A DNA stretch of 8,283 nucleotides, from the NCBI GenBank assembly GCA_002409725.1, contig DHOI01000090.1:1-8283 (forward strand). The letters are read 5' to 3'. The notes below the pieces were generated by a model. The model ran no database searches, was not told where the DNA came from, and saw only the letters and a list, made by a program, of their open reading frames with translations. This DNA comes from Christensenella sp. UBA5394. GTDB lineage: Bacteria; Bacillota; Clostridia; Christensenellales; CAG-138. The translations under genes were made by a program, and so were the position numbers. Shown piece by piece: positions 1-6,023 of this stretch; position 1 is the first letter of the stretch, and each line of letters begins with the position of its first letter.

Positions 1-377
1 AATTGCTGTCTTCCTTTGGGTCTGTGGCATACAGATGTTTTACGGCCCAATGTACGCATGCATATTTGCCAGCCGCCTAATGCTTCTCTGCCCTAACAAA
101 CATTTCCCTGTCCCGGCGTTCGAAGCACAGTCCCCCGGCATTCCTCTGCCCCATCGGCCGGGCTTGTCGCCCATTCGGGCCATTTATCCTATTCCATTTT
201 CCCACGCCCTGCGGGTAGGCAAAGGTTTTTTCCCTTCGTGCAAAGAGGCGCAGGAAAAGCGCCCAAGGCAACATCCCCTCCATCTAACCCGAGCTAACCC
301 AAGGCAACAACGGCCTTCGCCCCAAGCAGCAACTACAAACGCCGGGCCGCGAACCCGCGCCGCAAACATCCGCATAT
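1..377. other. Stretch with no supportable gene
   Basis: No gene can be supported here. Open frames exist on both strands (for example plus 35-379 and minus 77-283), but their translations are Pro/Arg/Ala-rich, lack recognisable motifs and have no Shine-Dalgarno sequence. The right part is a C- and A-rich, low-complexity plus strand. It holds a 12-bp direct repeat CCCAAGGCAACA at 262-273 and 298-309, and the heptamer CTAACCC twice (284-290 and 294-300). A small dyad TCTGT/ACAGA lies at 21-35. The stretch lies beyond the thiT terminator and probably separates thiT from an unseen neighbour. Confidence 0.5.
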
Positions 378-403
378 AAAAAAGGAGCGGCCAAGGCCGC
401 CCC
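378..403 (-). terminator. Intrinsic terminator of thiT
   Basis: Read on the minus strand, a GC-rich stem of about nine pairs is formed by 395-403 and 384-392, with a minimal loop and one G-T pair. It is followed directly by six T residues (378-383). It begins 22 nt after the thiT stop codon and is a textbook Rho-independent terminator, so thiT is the last gene of its transcript. Confidence 0.9.
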
Positions 404-424
404 CGTTGTGGCTACAGCTGCAAA

Positions 425-1081
425 TCAGGCCGCTTTCATCTGCGCCGCCATACGCTTGACCGCAGGCAGCAGGGAAACAACAATGCACAGCAGCAGTTCC
501 ACGGCAATGTAGCTGCCGTTATAGGCCAGGGAATAGGCCCACACGCTGCTCCAACCAGCCGCGTATTCGGCAAAGAAGATCACGCCCGAGAGCAGGGAAC
601 AGATCAGGCGGCCCAGGGCGGCGACTGTCAGGCCCAGCTGTAATTTCCTGGGAAATAAACCGGCCAGGCCATAGCAGGCATAGGCCAAGATGTAGTCGAG
701 GATCAGCTGCGCCCAGTGCACCACGTACAAATCCTGGATCAGCTGCAAAAGGCCCAGGGCCACGCCCGCGATAAGGCCGTAGCGCAAGCCAAAGACGGAT
801 GCATAGAGGCAGAGGGGCAGCATGGCGCAAAGAGTGATGGAGCCGCCCATGGGCAGGGTGAAGAGTTTCACATAGCTCAGGGCAAAGGAGAGGCTCACGC
901 ATAGCGCGCCGTAGACCAGTGCCCGGGTCTTTTGGGGCTGGCCTGCGGCTTCGGCGCTTCTGGCCTTGCGGTAACGCAGGATGGCAATGGTTAGGCCCAG
1001 AGCCGTCAGCAGGGCCGCGCCGAAGAGGAGAATTTCCACGCCCTTAAGGCCCGCCAGTTTCTCGAAAAGAACGAACTGCAT
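425..1081 (-). CDS. thiT: Energy-coupled thiamine transporter S-component ThiT
   Basis: This is the substrate-binding membrane subunit (S-component) of an ECF transporter. It captures thiamine and works with the shared EcfA/EcfA'/EcfT energising module, which is not encoded in this window. The 218-residue product is strongly hydrophobic. The ThiT-like blocks are the segment around residues 74-92 (LPMGGSITL then MLPL), LDYILAYACYGLAGLF (128-143) and AEYAAGW plus AYSLAYNGSY (171-191), where family members bind thiamine. An extra N-terminal hydrophobic helix (about 14-35) and a basic linker precede the core. The start at 1081 is chosen because GGAGGT lies 10 nt upstream. The ATG at 1153 would add 24 residues but sits 2 nt after the riboswitch P1 stem and has no good ribosome binding site. 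An upstream TPP riboswitch supports both identity and regulation. A terminator follows the stop. Function is assigned by family resemblance plus the riboswitch. Confidence 0.93.
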   Translation of the reverse strand: MQFVLFEKLAGLKGVEILLFGAALLTALGLTIAILRYRKARSAEAAGQPQKTRALVYGALCVSLSFALSYVKLFTLPMGGSITLCAMLPLCLYASVFGLRYGLIAGVALGLLQLIQDLYVVHWAQLILDYILAYACYGLAGLFPRKLQLGLTVAALGRLICSLLSGVIFFAEYAAGWSSVWAYSLAYNGSYIAVELLLCIVVSLLPAVKRMAAQMKAA

Positions 1082-1091
1082 AAAATAAAAA

Positions 1092-1129
1092 CCTCCGATC
1101 TTTTTGCGCCCCCGCTTGATGAAACGGAG
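1092..1129 (-). promoter_or_regulatory. thiT ribosome binding site and putative anti-SD hairpin
   Basis: GGAGG (minus strand, 1096-1092) stands 10 nt before the thiT ATG and decides the start. The minus-strand pentamer CTCCG (1129-1125) is complementary to CGGAG (1097-1093), which overlaps that site, so the two could fold and hide it. No terminator-like stem with a T-run is visible between the aptamer and the ATG. This points to control of translation initiation rather than of transcription. The pairing is short and the mechanism is inferred. Confidence 0.5.
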
Positions 1130-1155
1130 ACGGAAAAACCCGAGGCTTTCCATGA

Positions 1156-1230
1156 CCGCTTTCCTACGCCGGTATTATCCGAACAGGTTCCGGGGTATTA
1201 TCTCAGCCGCTTACGCAGCACCCCCAGCGG
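1156..1230 (-). promoter_or_regulatory. TPP riboswitch aptamer (THI element)
   Basis: The minus strand carries the conserved TPP aptamer landmarks in order: GGGGGTGC, CTGAGATAATACCCC, GAACCTG, and GGATAATACCGGCGTAGGAA. P1 is formed by CCGCT (1230-1226) and AGCGG (1160-1156). P2 pairs the GGGG run with ACCCC, and the P5 loop region carries ATAAT. The aptamer begins about 17 nt after the predicted transcription start and ends 74 nt before the thiT ATG. Binding of thiamine pyrophosphate is expected to lower thiT expression, as for thiamine genes in other bacteria. Identification rests on primary-sequence consensus and the downstream thiamine transporter. Confidence 0.96.
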
Positions 1231-1253
1231 GACGCATATTCTTTTCATCCACC

Positions 1254-1281
1254 ATTATAGCATCATTTATAAAAGGCGCAA
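1254..1281 (-). promoter_or_regulatory. thiT promoter (extended -10)
   Basis: On the minus strand TTGCGC (1281-1276) and a perfect TATAAT (1259-1254) are separated by 16 nt. TGC directly before the -10 box makes an extended -10. The predicted start, near 1247, lies just ahead of the TPP aptamer. The promoter begins only 12 bp past the upstream permease stop codon. Confidence 0.8.
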
Positions 1282-1293
1282 GGGGGAAAAGGG

Positions 1294-2028
1294 TTAGAGC
1301 AAATTTGAAGCGATGATCCATAGGCCCATAAGGCTGATAAAGAGGAACACCCAGCGCTTGATGCTGGAAAGATCCATGCGCTTGTAGACCGCTCCGCCCA
1401 GCAGGATGCCGGCCACCATGCCCAGCCCCGCCAGGAGGGACCAGATGAGAACCGCTCCCGTAACGAAGCCGTTTATCACCCGTACGATGGCGGTGTAGAT
1501 GTTGGTGGTGAAAAAGAAGAATTGCAATGTGCCAACATAGGATTCTTTGCTATCGGTAACGCTCAGGCAATAGAGGGCCGCGGGTGGGCCACTTACAGAG
1601 AAGAGGCCGCCGAAGAGCCCGGTCACGGCCCCGGCGATCAGGCCTGCGGTGGGCGTGCAGGGAATGCGCAGCTTATCCGCAGAAAAAAGATAGTAGATGC
1701 CCACGGCTAACAGGAATAGGCCCAGCGCCATGCCCAGCTCCCGCTGGGGGATGTAAGCAGCCAGCCGGATGGCAAAGGGCGCCACCACAAAATACACGCC
1801 GATGGGCCAAATCACCTTTTTCGGCTGCGCGCTTCTGCGATAGCTGAAAAGCATGGAGCCGGAGATCAGCAGGCCGGTGAGCACGCTAACGGTAGCTGCC
1901 TCGTTGATGCCGGGCAGGATCAGCGGAAAAAAGACCATTACGAACACCGCGTAGCCAAAGCCCATAGCGGCCTGCAAGAAAGCACCGATAAAGGCTGTCG
2001 ATACAAGCCAGAAAATAGTCATATCCAT
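1294..2028 (-). CDS. TauE/SafE family membrane permease
   Basis: This is a 244-residue integral membrane protein of the TauE/SafE (formerly DUF81) family. Members are thought to export sulfite, sulfoacetate or related organosulfur anions, but the substrate here cannot be read from sequence. About eight hydrophobic segments are visible (roughly 4-35, 42-62, 72-92, 99-116, 126-156, 165-185, 192-215, 225-242). The internal duplication typical of the family shows as a Gly/Ala/aromatic first block (GAFLQAAMGFGYAVFV) and a matching block in the second half (GLIAGAVTGLFGGLFSVSGP). The start at 2028 is chosen because AAGGAG lies about 10 nt upstream. A longer frame to 2280 would run through the promoter and encodes a non-membrane Pro-rich leader, so it is rejected. 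No terminator is visible before the thiT promoter, so some transcripts may continue into thiT. Family assignment is firm and substrate is unknown. Confidence 0.87.
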   Translation of the reverse strand: MDMTIFWLVSTAFIGAFLQAAMGFGYAVFVMVFFPLILPGINEAATVSVLTGLLISGSMLFSYRRSAQPKKVIWPIGVYFVVAPFAIRLAAYIPQRELGMALGLFLLAVGIYYLFSADKLRIPCTPTAGLIAGAVTGLFGGLFSVSGPPAALYCLSVTDSKESYVGTLQFFFFTTNIYTAIVRVINGFVTGAVLIWSLLAGLGMVAGILLGGAVYKRMDLSSIKRWVFLFISLMGLWIIASNLL

Positions 2029-2083
2029 GTAAGAACTGCTCCTTTTGCGAAAAAAGACCGATACGCGGGAAAAACGTATGTTT

Positions 2084-2112
2084 ATCGTACGCCCGGCGGG
2101 CAGAAAAGTCAA
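2084..2112 (-). promoter_or_regulatory. Promoter of the TauE/SafE permease gene
   Basis: On the minus strand TTGACT (2112-2107) and TACGAT (2089-2084) are separated by exactly 17 nt, close to the vegetative sigma consensus. The predicted start lies near 2077 and leaves a leader of about 50 nt. The -35 box stands back to back with that of the divergent peptidase gene, with 12 bp between them. Confidence 0.75.
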
Positions 2113-2124
2113 CGGCCCTTTCGG

Positions 2125-2153
2125 TTGAAGGCCGGGGACGAATACGGTATAAT
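2125..2153 (+). promoter_or_regulatory. Promoter of the M23 peptidase gene (predicted leaderless)
   Basis: TTGAAG (2125-2130) and a perfect TATAAT (2148-2153) are separated by 17 nt. Only six bases (AGCCCC) lie between the -10 box and the ATG at 2160. The usual start distance therefore puts +1 on or next to the A of the ATG, leaving no room for a Shine-Dalgarno sequence. Confidence 0.78.
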
Positions 2154-2159
2154 AGCCCC

Positions 2160-3578
2160 ATGGAAGAACGAGACCACAATTTGGAATCCCATCTGCCGCC
2201 GGAGGCGTCGTCCACAGCGAAGGAGTCAGCCCCGGCGGAGGGGTCTTCTCCGGCGCAGGCCGGCCCTTTTGCCGACCCAACGGAAGCGACGGCCACCCTG
2301 GATAAGGCTGCCCCAGAGCCGGAGGATGAAGAAGACGACGGCCTGAGTGATTACGATTTCGACAGCCGCTATATATGGGATGAATATAAAAAGGTGCTTT
2401 ATGAGGCCCTGCCGGAAAAGAATCAGGAGGGCGCTGGCTTTAACCGGTGGCTGCCCCTGGGCCTTTGCGTGCTGGCGCTGGGCTTTGCCGTGGCCGGGTG
2501 GCTCAGGGGGGATAAGCTTTTGCTACCCGTAAGCGGCGGCAGCCAATCCATCCTGGCCGCGCAGCAGGAGGCGGAGGCCGCGGCCGAAGAGCCGGAGGCT
2601 GCCCAGACGGGCAGCGGCCTGAGCGGCAACGGAGCGGGGGAGGCGGCCCAGGCTGCGGAGCGCTATACCGCCACGGCCATTGTGATCGACGGGGATACGG
2701 AGGGCGTATTGGCCAGCGAGGAAGCGGCCCACGCCCTGGTGGAAGATGTAAAGGCGCACTTCAGCGCCCAGGCCCGCGAAAAGGGAGAGGGCGAGCTGAG
2801 CGTGGAGCTGATGAAGGAAGTCAGCTTTCGCAATGTCGAACCAGGCGAAGAGATAGAAAGCTACGAGGCGCTTTTCGAAAAATTCACGGCCACGCGTTCG
2901 CCGCTGAAGGTGAAGTGTACCCTCACCACAGAGGCACGGGAAGAGATCGGCTTTAAAACCACGGAGGAAAAGGATAAATACCTGCTCGAAGGCAGCAGCA
3001 TCGTGGTGAGCGACGGCAGGCCTGGCGCCAAGGTAACCATCACGCACACCGTTTATATCAACGGCGATAAGAGCACCAGCAGATCCGGCTCCGAAACGCA
3101 AACCATCAACGCGCAGGACCGCGTGATCCGCGTGGGCACGCAGGAAATCGACTTTGAGGCCGAGCCTGGCAAGCGGGAAGGGAAGAGCGGCCCGGAGACG
3201 GAGCTCACCTTTCAAAGCCCGATGGCGGATTTTACCGTTGCCGCCAATTACGGCCAGCAGAAGGGTGTGCTGCACCTGGGGCTCGATTATGCGCCCGAGG
3301 AGGGCAAAAGCCTCGATGTGCTGGCGAGCAGCGGCGGCACGGTAGCCGCCGTGATGAAGCGGGGCGGCTACGGCTTGATGATCGAGATCGACCACGGCGA
3401 AGGCTTTACCACCCGCTATGCGCACCTCGCTTCCGCAGCCGTAGCCCTGGGGGATACGGTGCGGGCGGGCCAGGTGATCGGTGAGGCGGGGCAGAGCGGC
3501 AACGCAGAAACCGTGCACCTGCATTTTGAGCTGCGCGCCAGAGGCGAGGCTTATAACCCCCGTTATTACCTGGATTGA
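2160..3578 (+). CDS. Membrane-anchored G5-domain M23 family metallopeptidase
   Basis: This is a predicted zinc endopeptidase that cuts peptidoglycan cross-bridges or stem peptides outside the membrane. The 472 residues comprise an acidic, Pro/Ala/Glu-rich, probably cytoplasmic tail (1-96), one membrane helix (about 97-116) and an Ala/Glu-rich linker (130-168). A mixed alpha/beta region follows (169-248), then a G5 domain (about 249-328, ending VIRVGT), which in other proteins is linked to binding glycans or the cell wall. The M23/LytM domain comes last (about 350-472). All expected zinc and catalytic residues are present: H372 and D376 in HLGLD, H422 in RYAHL, and H453 and H455 in HLHFE. The enzyme should be active rather than a degenerate scaffold. 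The ATG at 2160 is the first start and no other in-frame Met occurs before residue 218; it has no ribosome binding site because the promoter abuts it. The gene lies 122 nt before murA and in the same direction, which fits a wall-related role. A sporulation role is possible but not shown. Confidence 0.9.
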   Translation: MEERDHNLESHLPPEASSTAKESAPAEGSSPAQAGPFADPTEATATLDKAAPEPEDEEDDGLSDYDFDSRYIWDEYKKVLYEALPEKNQEGAGFNRWLPLGLCVLALGFAVAGWLRGDKLLLPVSGGSQSILAAQQEAEAAAEEPEAAQTGSGLSGNGAGEAAQAAERYTATAIVIDGDTEGVLASEEAAHALVEDVKAHFSAQAREKGEGELSVELMKEVSFRNVEPGEEIESYEALFEKFTATRSPLKVKCTLTTEAREEIGFKTTEEKDKYLLEGSSIVVSDGRPGAKVTITHTVYINGDKSTSRSGSETQTINAQDRVIRVGTQEIDFEAEPGKREGKSGPETELTFQSPMADFTVAANYGQQKGVLHLGLDYAPEEGKSLDVLASSGGTVAAVMKRGGYGLMIEIDHGEGFTTRYAHLASAAVALGDTVRAGQVIGEAGQSGNAETVHLHFELRARGEAYNPRYYLD

Positions 3579-3602
3579 GCGAGGGATCCCTATACATGGT
3601 AC

Positions 3603-3631
3603 TGTACAAGGTGGGGGATGCATGGTAAAAT
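3603..3631 (+). promoter_or_regulatory. Putative murA promoter
   Basis: TAAAAT (3626-3631) preceded by TGG forms an extended -10, with TGTACA (3603-3608) 17 nt upstream as a partial -35. The predicted start near 3638 gives a leader of about 63 nt. An imperfect dyad TATACA-N6-TGTACA (3591-3608) overlaps the -35 and could be an operator. The evidence is modest. Confidence 0.45.
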
Positions 3632-3644
3632 AAAAAGACTGTAG

Positions 3645-3659
3645 CCGCCTCTGTGGCGG
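3645..3659 (+). other. Small hairpin in the murA leader
   Basis: CCGCC (3645-3649) and GGCGG (3655-3659) form a five-pair stem with a TCTGT loop. No T-run follows, so it is not a clear terminator for the upstream peptidase gene. It would lie near the 5' end of a transcript from the proposed murA promoter and might stabilise it. Confidence 0.3.
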
Positions 3660-3700
3660 GATAACGGCCCGAATTATGCAGAAAGTTGAAAAAGATAAAC

Positions 3701-4969
3701 ATGGCGCATTATGAGATCACAGGCGGCAAGCGCCTGGAGGGCGTGGTAACCATCAGCGGCGCGAAGAACGCGGCCTTGGCGATCATACCCGCGGCGATCC
3801 TGGCCGGCGAGAGCTGCCTGCTGGAGAACCTGCCCGCCATCGAGGATGTGCGCATGCTGGAAAAGATTTTGCGGCGCATGGGTGCGACTGTAGAGTTCAC
3901 CCCGGATGGGGAAATGCGCCTGGACCCCCAGGGCATCACCGACCACCGCGTTACCTTCGATATGGTGCGCTCCCTACGGGCTTCCTATTACCTGCTGGGC
4001 GTGCTTTTGGGGCGCTATAAGCAGGCGGAGGTTGCCCTGCCCGGCGGCTGCGCCATCGGCCAGCGGCCGATCGACCAGCACATCAAGGGCATGCGCGCCC
4101 TGGGCGCGGATGTGCGCATTGAAAACGGCATCGTCAAGGCCAGCGCCGCGCGGCTCATCGGTGCGGAGATCTACCTCGACGTGGTCAGCGTGGGCGCGAC
4201 CATCAACATCATGCTGGCCGCCGTAGGGGCGGAGGGGCAAACCATCATCGCTAACGCGGCCAAGGAGCCGCATGTGGTGGATGTGGCCAACTTCCTCAAT
4301 ATGATGGGGGCAAACGTCAAGGGCGCGGGCACAGACGTGATCCGCATCCAGGGCGGGCGTAAGCTGCACGGCTGCACCTATGCCATTATCCCGGATCAAA
4401 TCGAGGCCGGCACCTTTATGATCGCCGCCGCAGCCACCGGGGGCGATCTGGTGATCAACAACGTGATCCCCACCCACCTGGAGGCCATTTCCGCCAAACT
4501 GATGGAGAGCGGCGTGCGGGTCATCGAAGGGGACGACGGGCGCGAATTTTTCCTGCGCGTTACGGCGGATGCCAGACCCCGCGCCGTCAACATCAAAACG
4601 CTGCCCTATCCTGGCTTCCCAACGGATTTGCAGCAGCCCATGATGAGCTTCCTCTCCGCGGCCGAGGGTAATAGCTTCATTGTGGAAAACATCTTTGAGG
4701 AGCGCTTCAACCACGTGCCGGAGCTAAGGCGCATGGGCGCGAACATCAACCTCAGCGGCCGCACTGCCTATATCGAGGGCGTGGAGCGGCTCTCCGGCGC
4801 GCCCCTTTACGCCAGCGACCTGCGCGCGGGCGCTGCCCTCATCGTGGCCGCCCTGGCGGCCGAGGGCGTGAGCCAAGTGTACAACATCCACTATGTGGAT
4901 AGAGGCTACGAATACTTCGAGCAAAAGCTTCGCGCCTTGGGCGCGGACATGCGCAGGGTGGAGGATTAA
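3701..4969 (+). CDS. murA: UDP-N-acetylglucosamine 1-carboxyvinyltransferase MurA
   Basis: MurA transfers enolpyruvate from phosphoenolpyruvate to UDP-GlcNAc, the first committed step of peptidoglycan precursor synthesis in the cytoplasm. The 422-residue length is typical. Key residues are in place: K22 and N23 in SGAKNA, R93 in SLRAS, C117 in the PGGCAIGQRP loop, D309 in FPTDLQQP, R375 in DLRAG and R401 in DRGYE. Cys rather than Asp at the loop position predicts a fosfomycin-sensitive enzyme. The ATG at 3701 is preferred because MAHYEITGG aligns with the normal MurA N-terminus. An in-frame TTG at 3686 would add five residues. Neither start has a clear Shine-Dalgarno sequence, which is odd for such a gene. 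Many Firmicutes carry two murA paralogues, and which one this is cannot be told here. It probably has its own promoter and may also receive read-through from the M23 gene. A perfect inverted repeat lies 49 nt past the stop. Confidence 0.97.
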   Translation: MAHYEITGGKRLEGVVTISGAKNAALAIIPAAILAGESCLLENLPAIEDVRMLEKILRRMGATVEFTPDGEMRLDPQGITDHRVTFDMVRSLRASYYLLGVLLGRYKQAEVALPGGCAIGQRPIDQHIKGMRALGADVRIENGIVKASAARLIGAEIYLDVVSVGATINIMLAAVGAEGQTIIANAAKEPHVVDVANFLNMMGANVKGAGTDVIRIQGGRKLHGCTYAIIPDQIEAGTFMIAAAATGGDLVINNVIPTHLEAISAKLMESGVRVIEGDDGREFFLRVTADARPRAVNIKTLPYPGFPTDLQQPMMSFLSAAEGNSFIVENIFEERFNHVPELRRMGANINLSGRTAYIEGVERLSGAPLYASDLRAGAALIVAALAAEGVSQVYNIHYVDRGYEYFEQKLRALGADMRRVED

Positions 4970-5018
4970 GGCTTCCGCAGGGATTTCCCACCGCCGCCCA
5001 ACATACATTTAACATAAG

Positions 5019-5054
5019 CAACGGCCCGGCGCATGAAAATTCGCCGGGCCGTTG
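5019..5054. terminator. Bidirectional hairpin between convergent murA and sdaAA
   Basis: The arms CAACGGCCCGGCG (5019-5031) and CGCCGGGCCGTTG (5042-5054) are perfectly complementary over 13 bp around a 10-nt A/T-rich loop. The hairpin lies between two convergent genes, where a shared terminator is expected. Neither flank has an uninterrupted T-run; the minus side (TTGCTTATGTT) is the more T-rich. Termination in both directions is therefore likely but not textbook. Confidence 0.7.
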
Positions 5055-5119
5055 TATAGCCTAATGCCTTACCCTTTGGGATGAATGCCTCTGCCAGGTT
5101 CGCGCTTAAACCAATCTCC

Positions 5120-6007
5120 TTATTCCACCGGCCCGGTCAGCCCCAGCTCCCTGGTGATACGCCGGGCTGTGGGAGTGGCGGCGAGGCCGCCGCGCGCGGT
5201 CTCCCGCAGATCCATGGACATTTGCTTGCCCACGGTTCGCGAAGCCCAGACGGCTTCGTCAAAGGGGATGATGCTCTGTGCGCCGGAAAGGACGAGATCT
5301 GCACAGAGTAGGGCGTTGGCAGCGCCAATGGCGTTGCGCTTGATGCAGGGGCACTCCACCAGTCCGGCCACGGGATCGCACACCAGGCCCAGCACGTTCT
5401 TAAGGGCGATGGCTGCGGCATCCAGGCAGGCAGCGGGCCTGACGCCCGAAAGCTCTGCAATGGCAGCGGCGGCCATGGCAGCGGCGGAGCCGGTTTCAGC
5501 CTGGCAGCCGCCCTCGGCCCCGGAGATGGTGGCGTTGGCGGCAATGATCGCGCCAATGGCTGCGGAGGTAAAGAGGCCGTCGATCAGCTTATCATCCTCC
5601 CAGCCGCGATATTCCGCGGTGATGAGCAGGGTGCCGGGCAGCACGCCGCTGGCTCCGGCCGTAGGAGCGGCCACGATGCGGCCCATGGAGGCGTTCACCT
5701 CGACCACAGCCATGGAGGCGGCTACGGCCCTGGCCATCAGCGGCCCCATCAGCGAGGAGGCGGCGTAGGCATCCAGCTTTTGCGCATCCCCGCCGGAAAG
5801 GCCGGAGACCGAACGGTGGGCCTCATTAAGACCCTTTTGGATGGAGGCGCGCATTACGTCGAGGTTGACCCGCATCTCCTCTCTAAGCGCGTTGCGGGAA
5901 AGCTCGCCCAGCTCCAGCTCCCGCCGCAGCATGGCTTCGTAGATGGGGATGTTTTCATTCGTGCAGATATCCAGGAGCTGGGCTCCCGTGGTAAATACAT
6001 AGCTCAT
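5120..6007 (-). CDS. sdaAA: L-serine ammonia-lyase, iron-sulfur-dependent, alpha subunit
   Basis: This catalytic subunit deaminates L-serine to pyruvate and ammonia with an oxygen-sensitive [4Fe-4S] cluster and pairs with the beta subunit encoded just upstream. The 295 residues match the Firmicute two-subunit form. Conserved blocks are PTAGASGVLPG (115-125), GAEGGCQAETGS (163-174) and CDPVAGLVECPCIKRNAIGA (210-229). The cysteines at 168, 210 and 221 are the likely cluster ligands by family comparison. The start at 6007 is chosen because TAGGAAGG lies 8 nt upstream; an extension to 6070 would overlap the end of sdaAB and has no such site. That Shine-Dalgarno sequence contains the sdaAB stop codon, so the subunits are probably made by coupled translation in matched amounts. 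It is the last gene of the leftward operon. Confidence 0.96.
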   Translation of the reverse strand: MSYVFTTGAQLLDICTNENIPIYEAMLRRELELGELSRNALREEMRVNLDVMRASIQKGLNEAHRSVSGLSGGDAQKLDAYAASSLMGPLMARAVAASMAVVEVNASMGRIVAAPTAGASGVLPGTLLITAEYRGWEDDKLIDGLFTSAAIGAIIAANATISGAEGGCQAETGSAAAMAAAAIAELSGVRPAACLDAAAIALKNVLGLVCDPVAGLVECPCIKRNAIGAANALLCADLVLSGAQSIIPFDEAVWASRTVGKQMSMDLRETARGGLAATPTARRITRELGLTGPVE

Positions 6008-6015
6008 GGCAAAAA

Positions 6016-6023
6016 CCTTCCTA
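6016..6023 (-). promoter_or_regulatory. sdaAA ribosome binding site overlapping the sdaAB stop
   Basis: The minus strand reads TAGGAAGG, where TAG (6023-6021) is the sdaAB stop codon and AGGAAGG is the Shine-Dalgarno sequence 8 nt before the sdaAA ATG. This fixes the sdaAA start and suggests translational coupling. Confidence 0.8.

Noticed and set aside
21..41. TCTGT/ACAGA dyad followed by TGTTTTA, a possible plus-strand terminator
   Set aside because: The stem is only five AT-containing pairs and the T-run is interrupted, so it is too weak to call.
180..220. TGGGA/TGGAA repeats on the minus strand resembling MraZ boxes
   Set aside because: Spacing is irregular and no mraZ or division gene follows.
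310..370. Minus-strand CGGGTTCGCGGCCCG resembling a tRNA T-arm
   Set aside because: The stem has only four pairs, the loop departs from the TTCRA pattern, and no acceptor, D or anticodon arm can be built around it.
1082..1153. ThiT start at the ATG at 1153
   Set aside because: It lies 2 nt after the aptamer P1 stem without a good ribosome binding site, whereas the ATG at 1081 has GGAGGT upstream.
2029..2280. N-terminal extension of the TauE/SafE protein to 2280
   Set aside because: It would cross both divergent promoters and the peptidase start, and encodes a Pro-rich non-membrane leader. The ATG at 2028 has a proper ribosome binding site.
2523..3623. Long minus-strand open frame (366 codons) opposite the M23 peptidase gene
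   Set aside because: It mirrors a GC-rich coding strand, has no recognisable domain and covers a gene with a complete catalytic set on the plus strand.
3974..4714. Minus-strand open frame (246 codons) opposite murA
   Set aside because: It is an antisense shadow: His/Asp/Gly-rich with no motifs, lying inside a fully conserved murA.
5085..5768. Plus-strand open frame (227 codons) opposite sdaAA
   Set aside because: The Ala/Ser/Met-rich translation is the antisense of Ala-rich sdaAA codons, with no start signal or domain.
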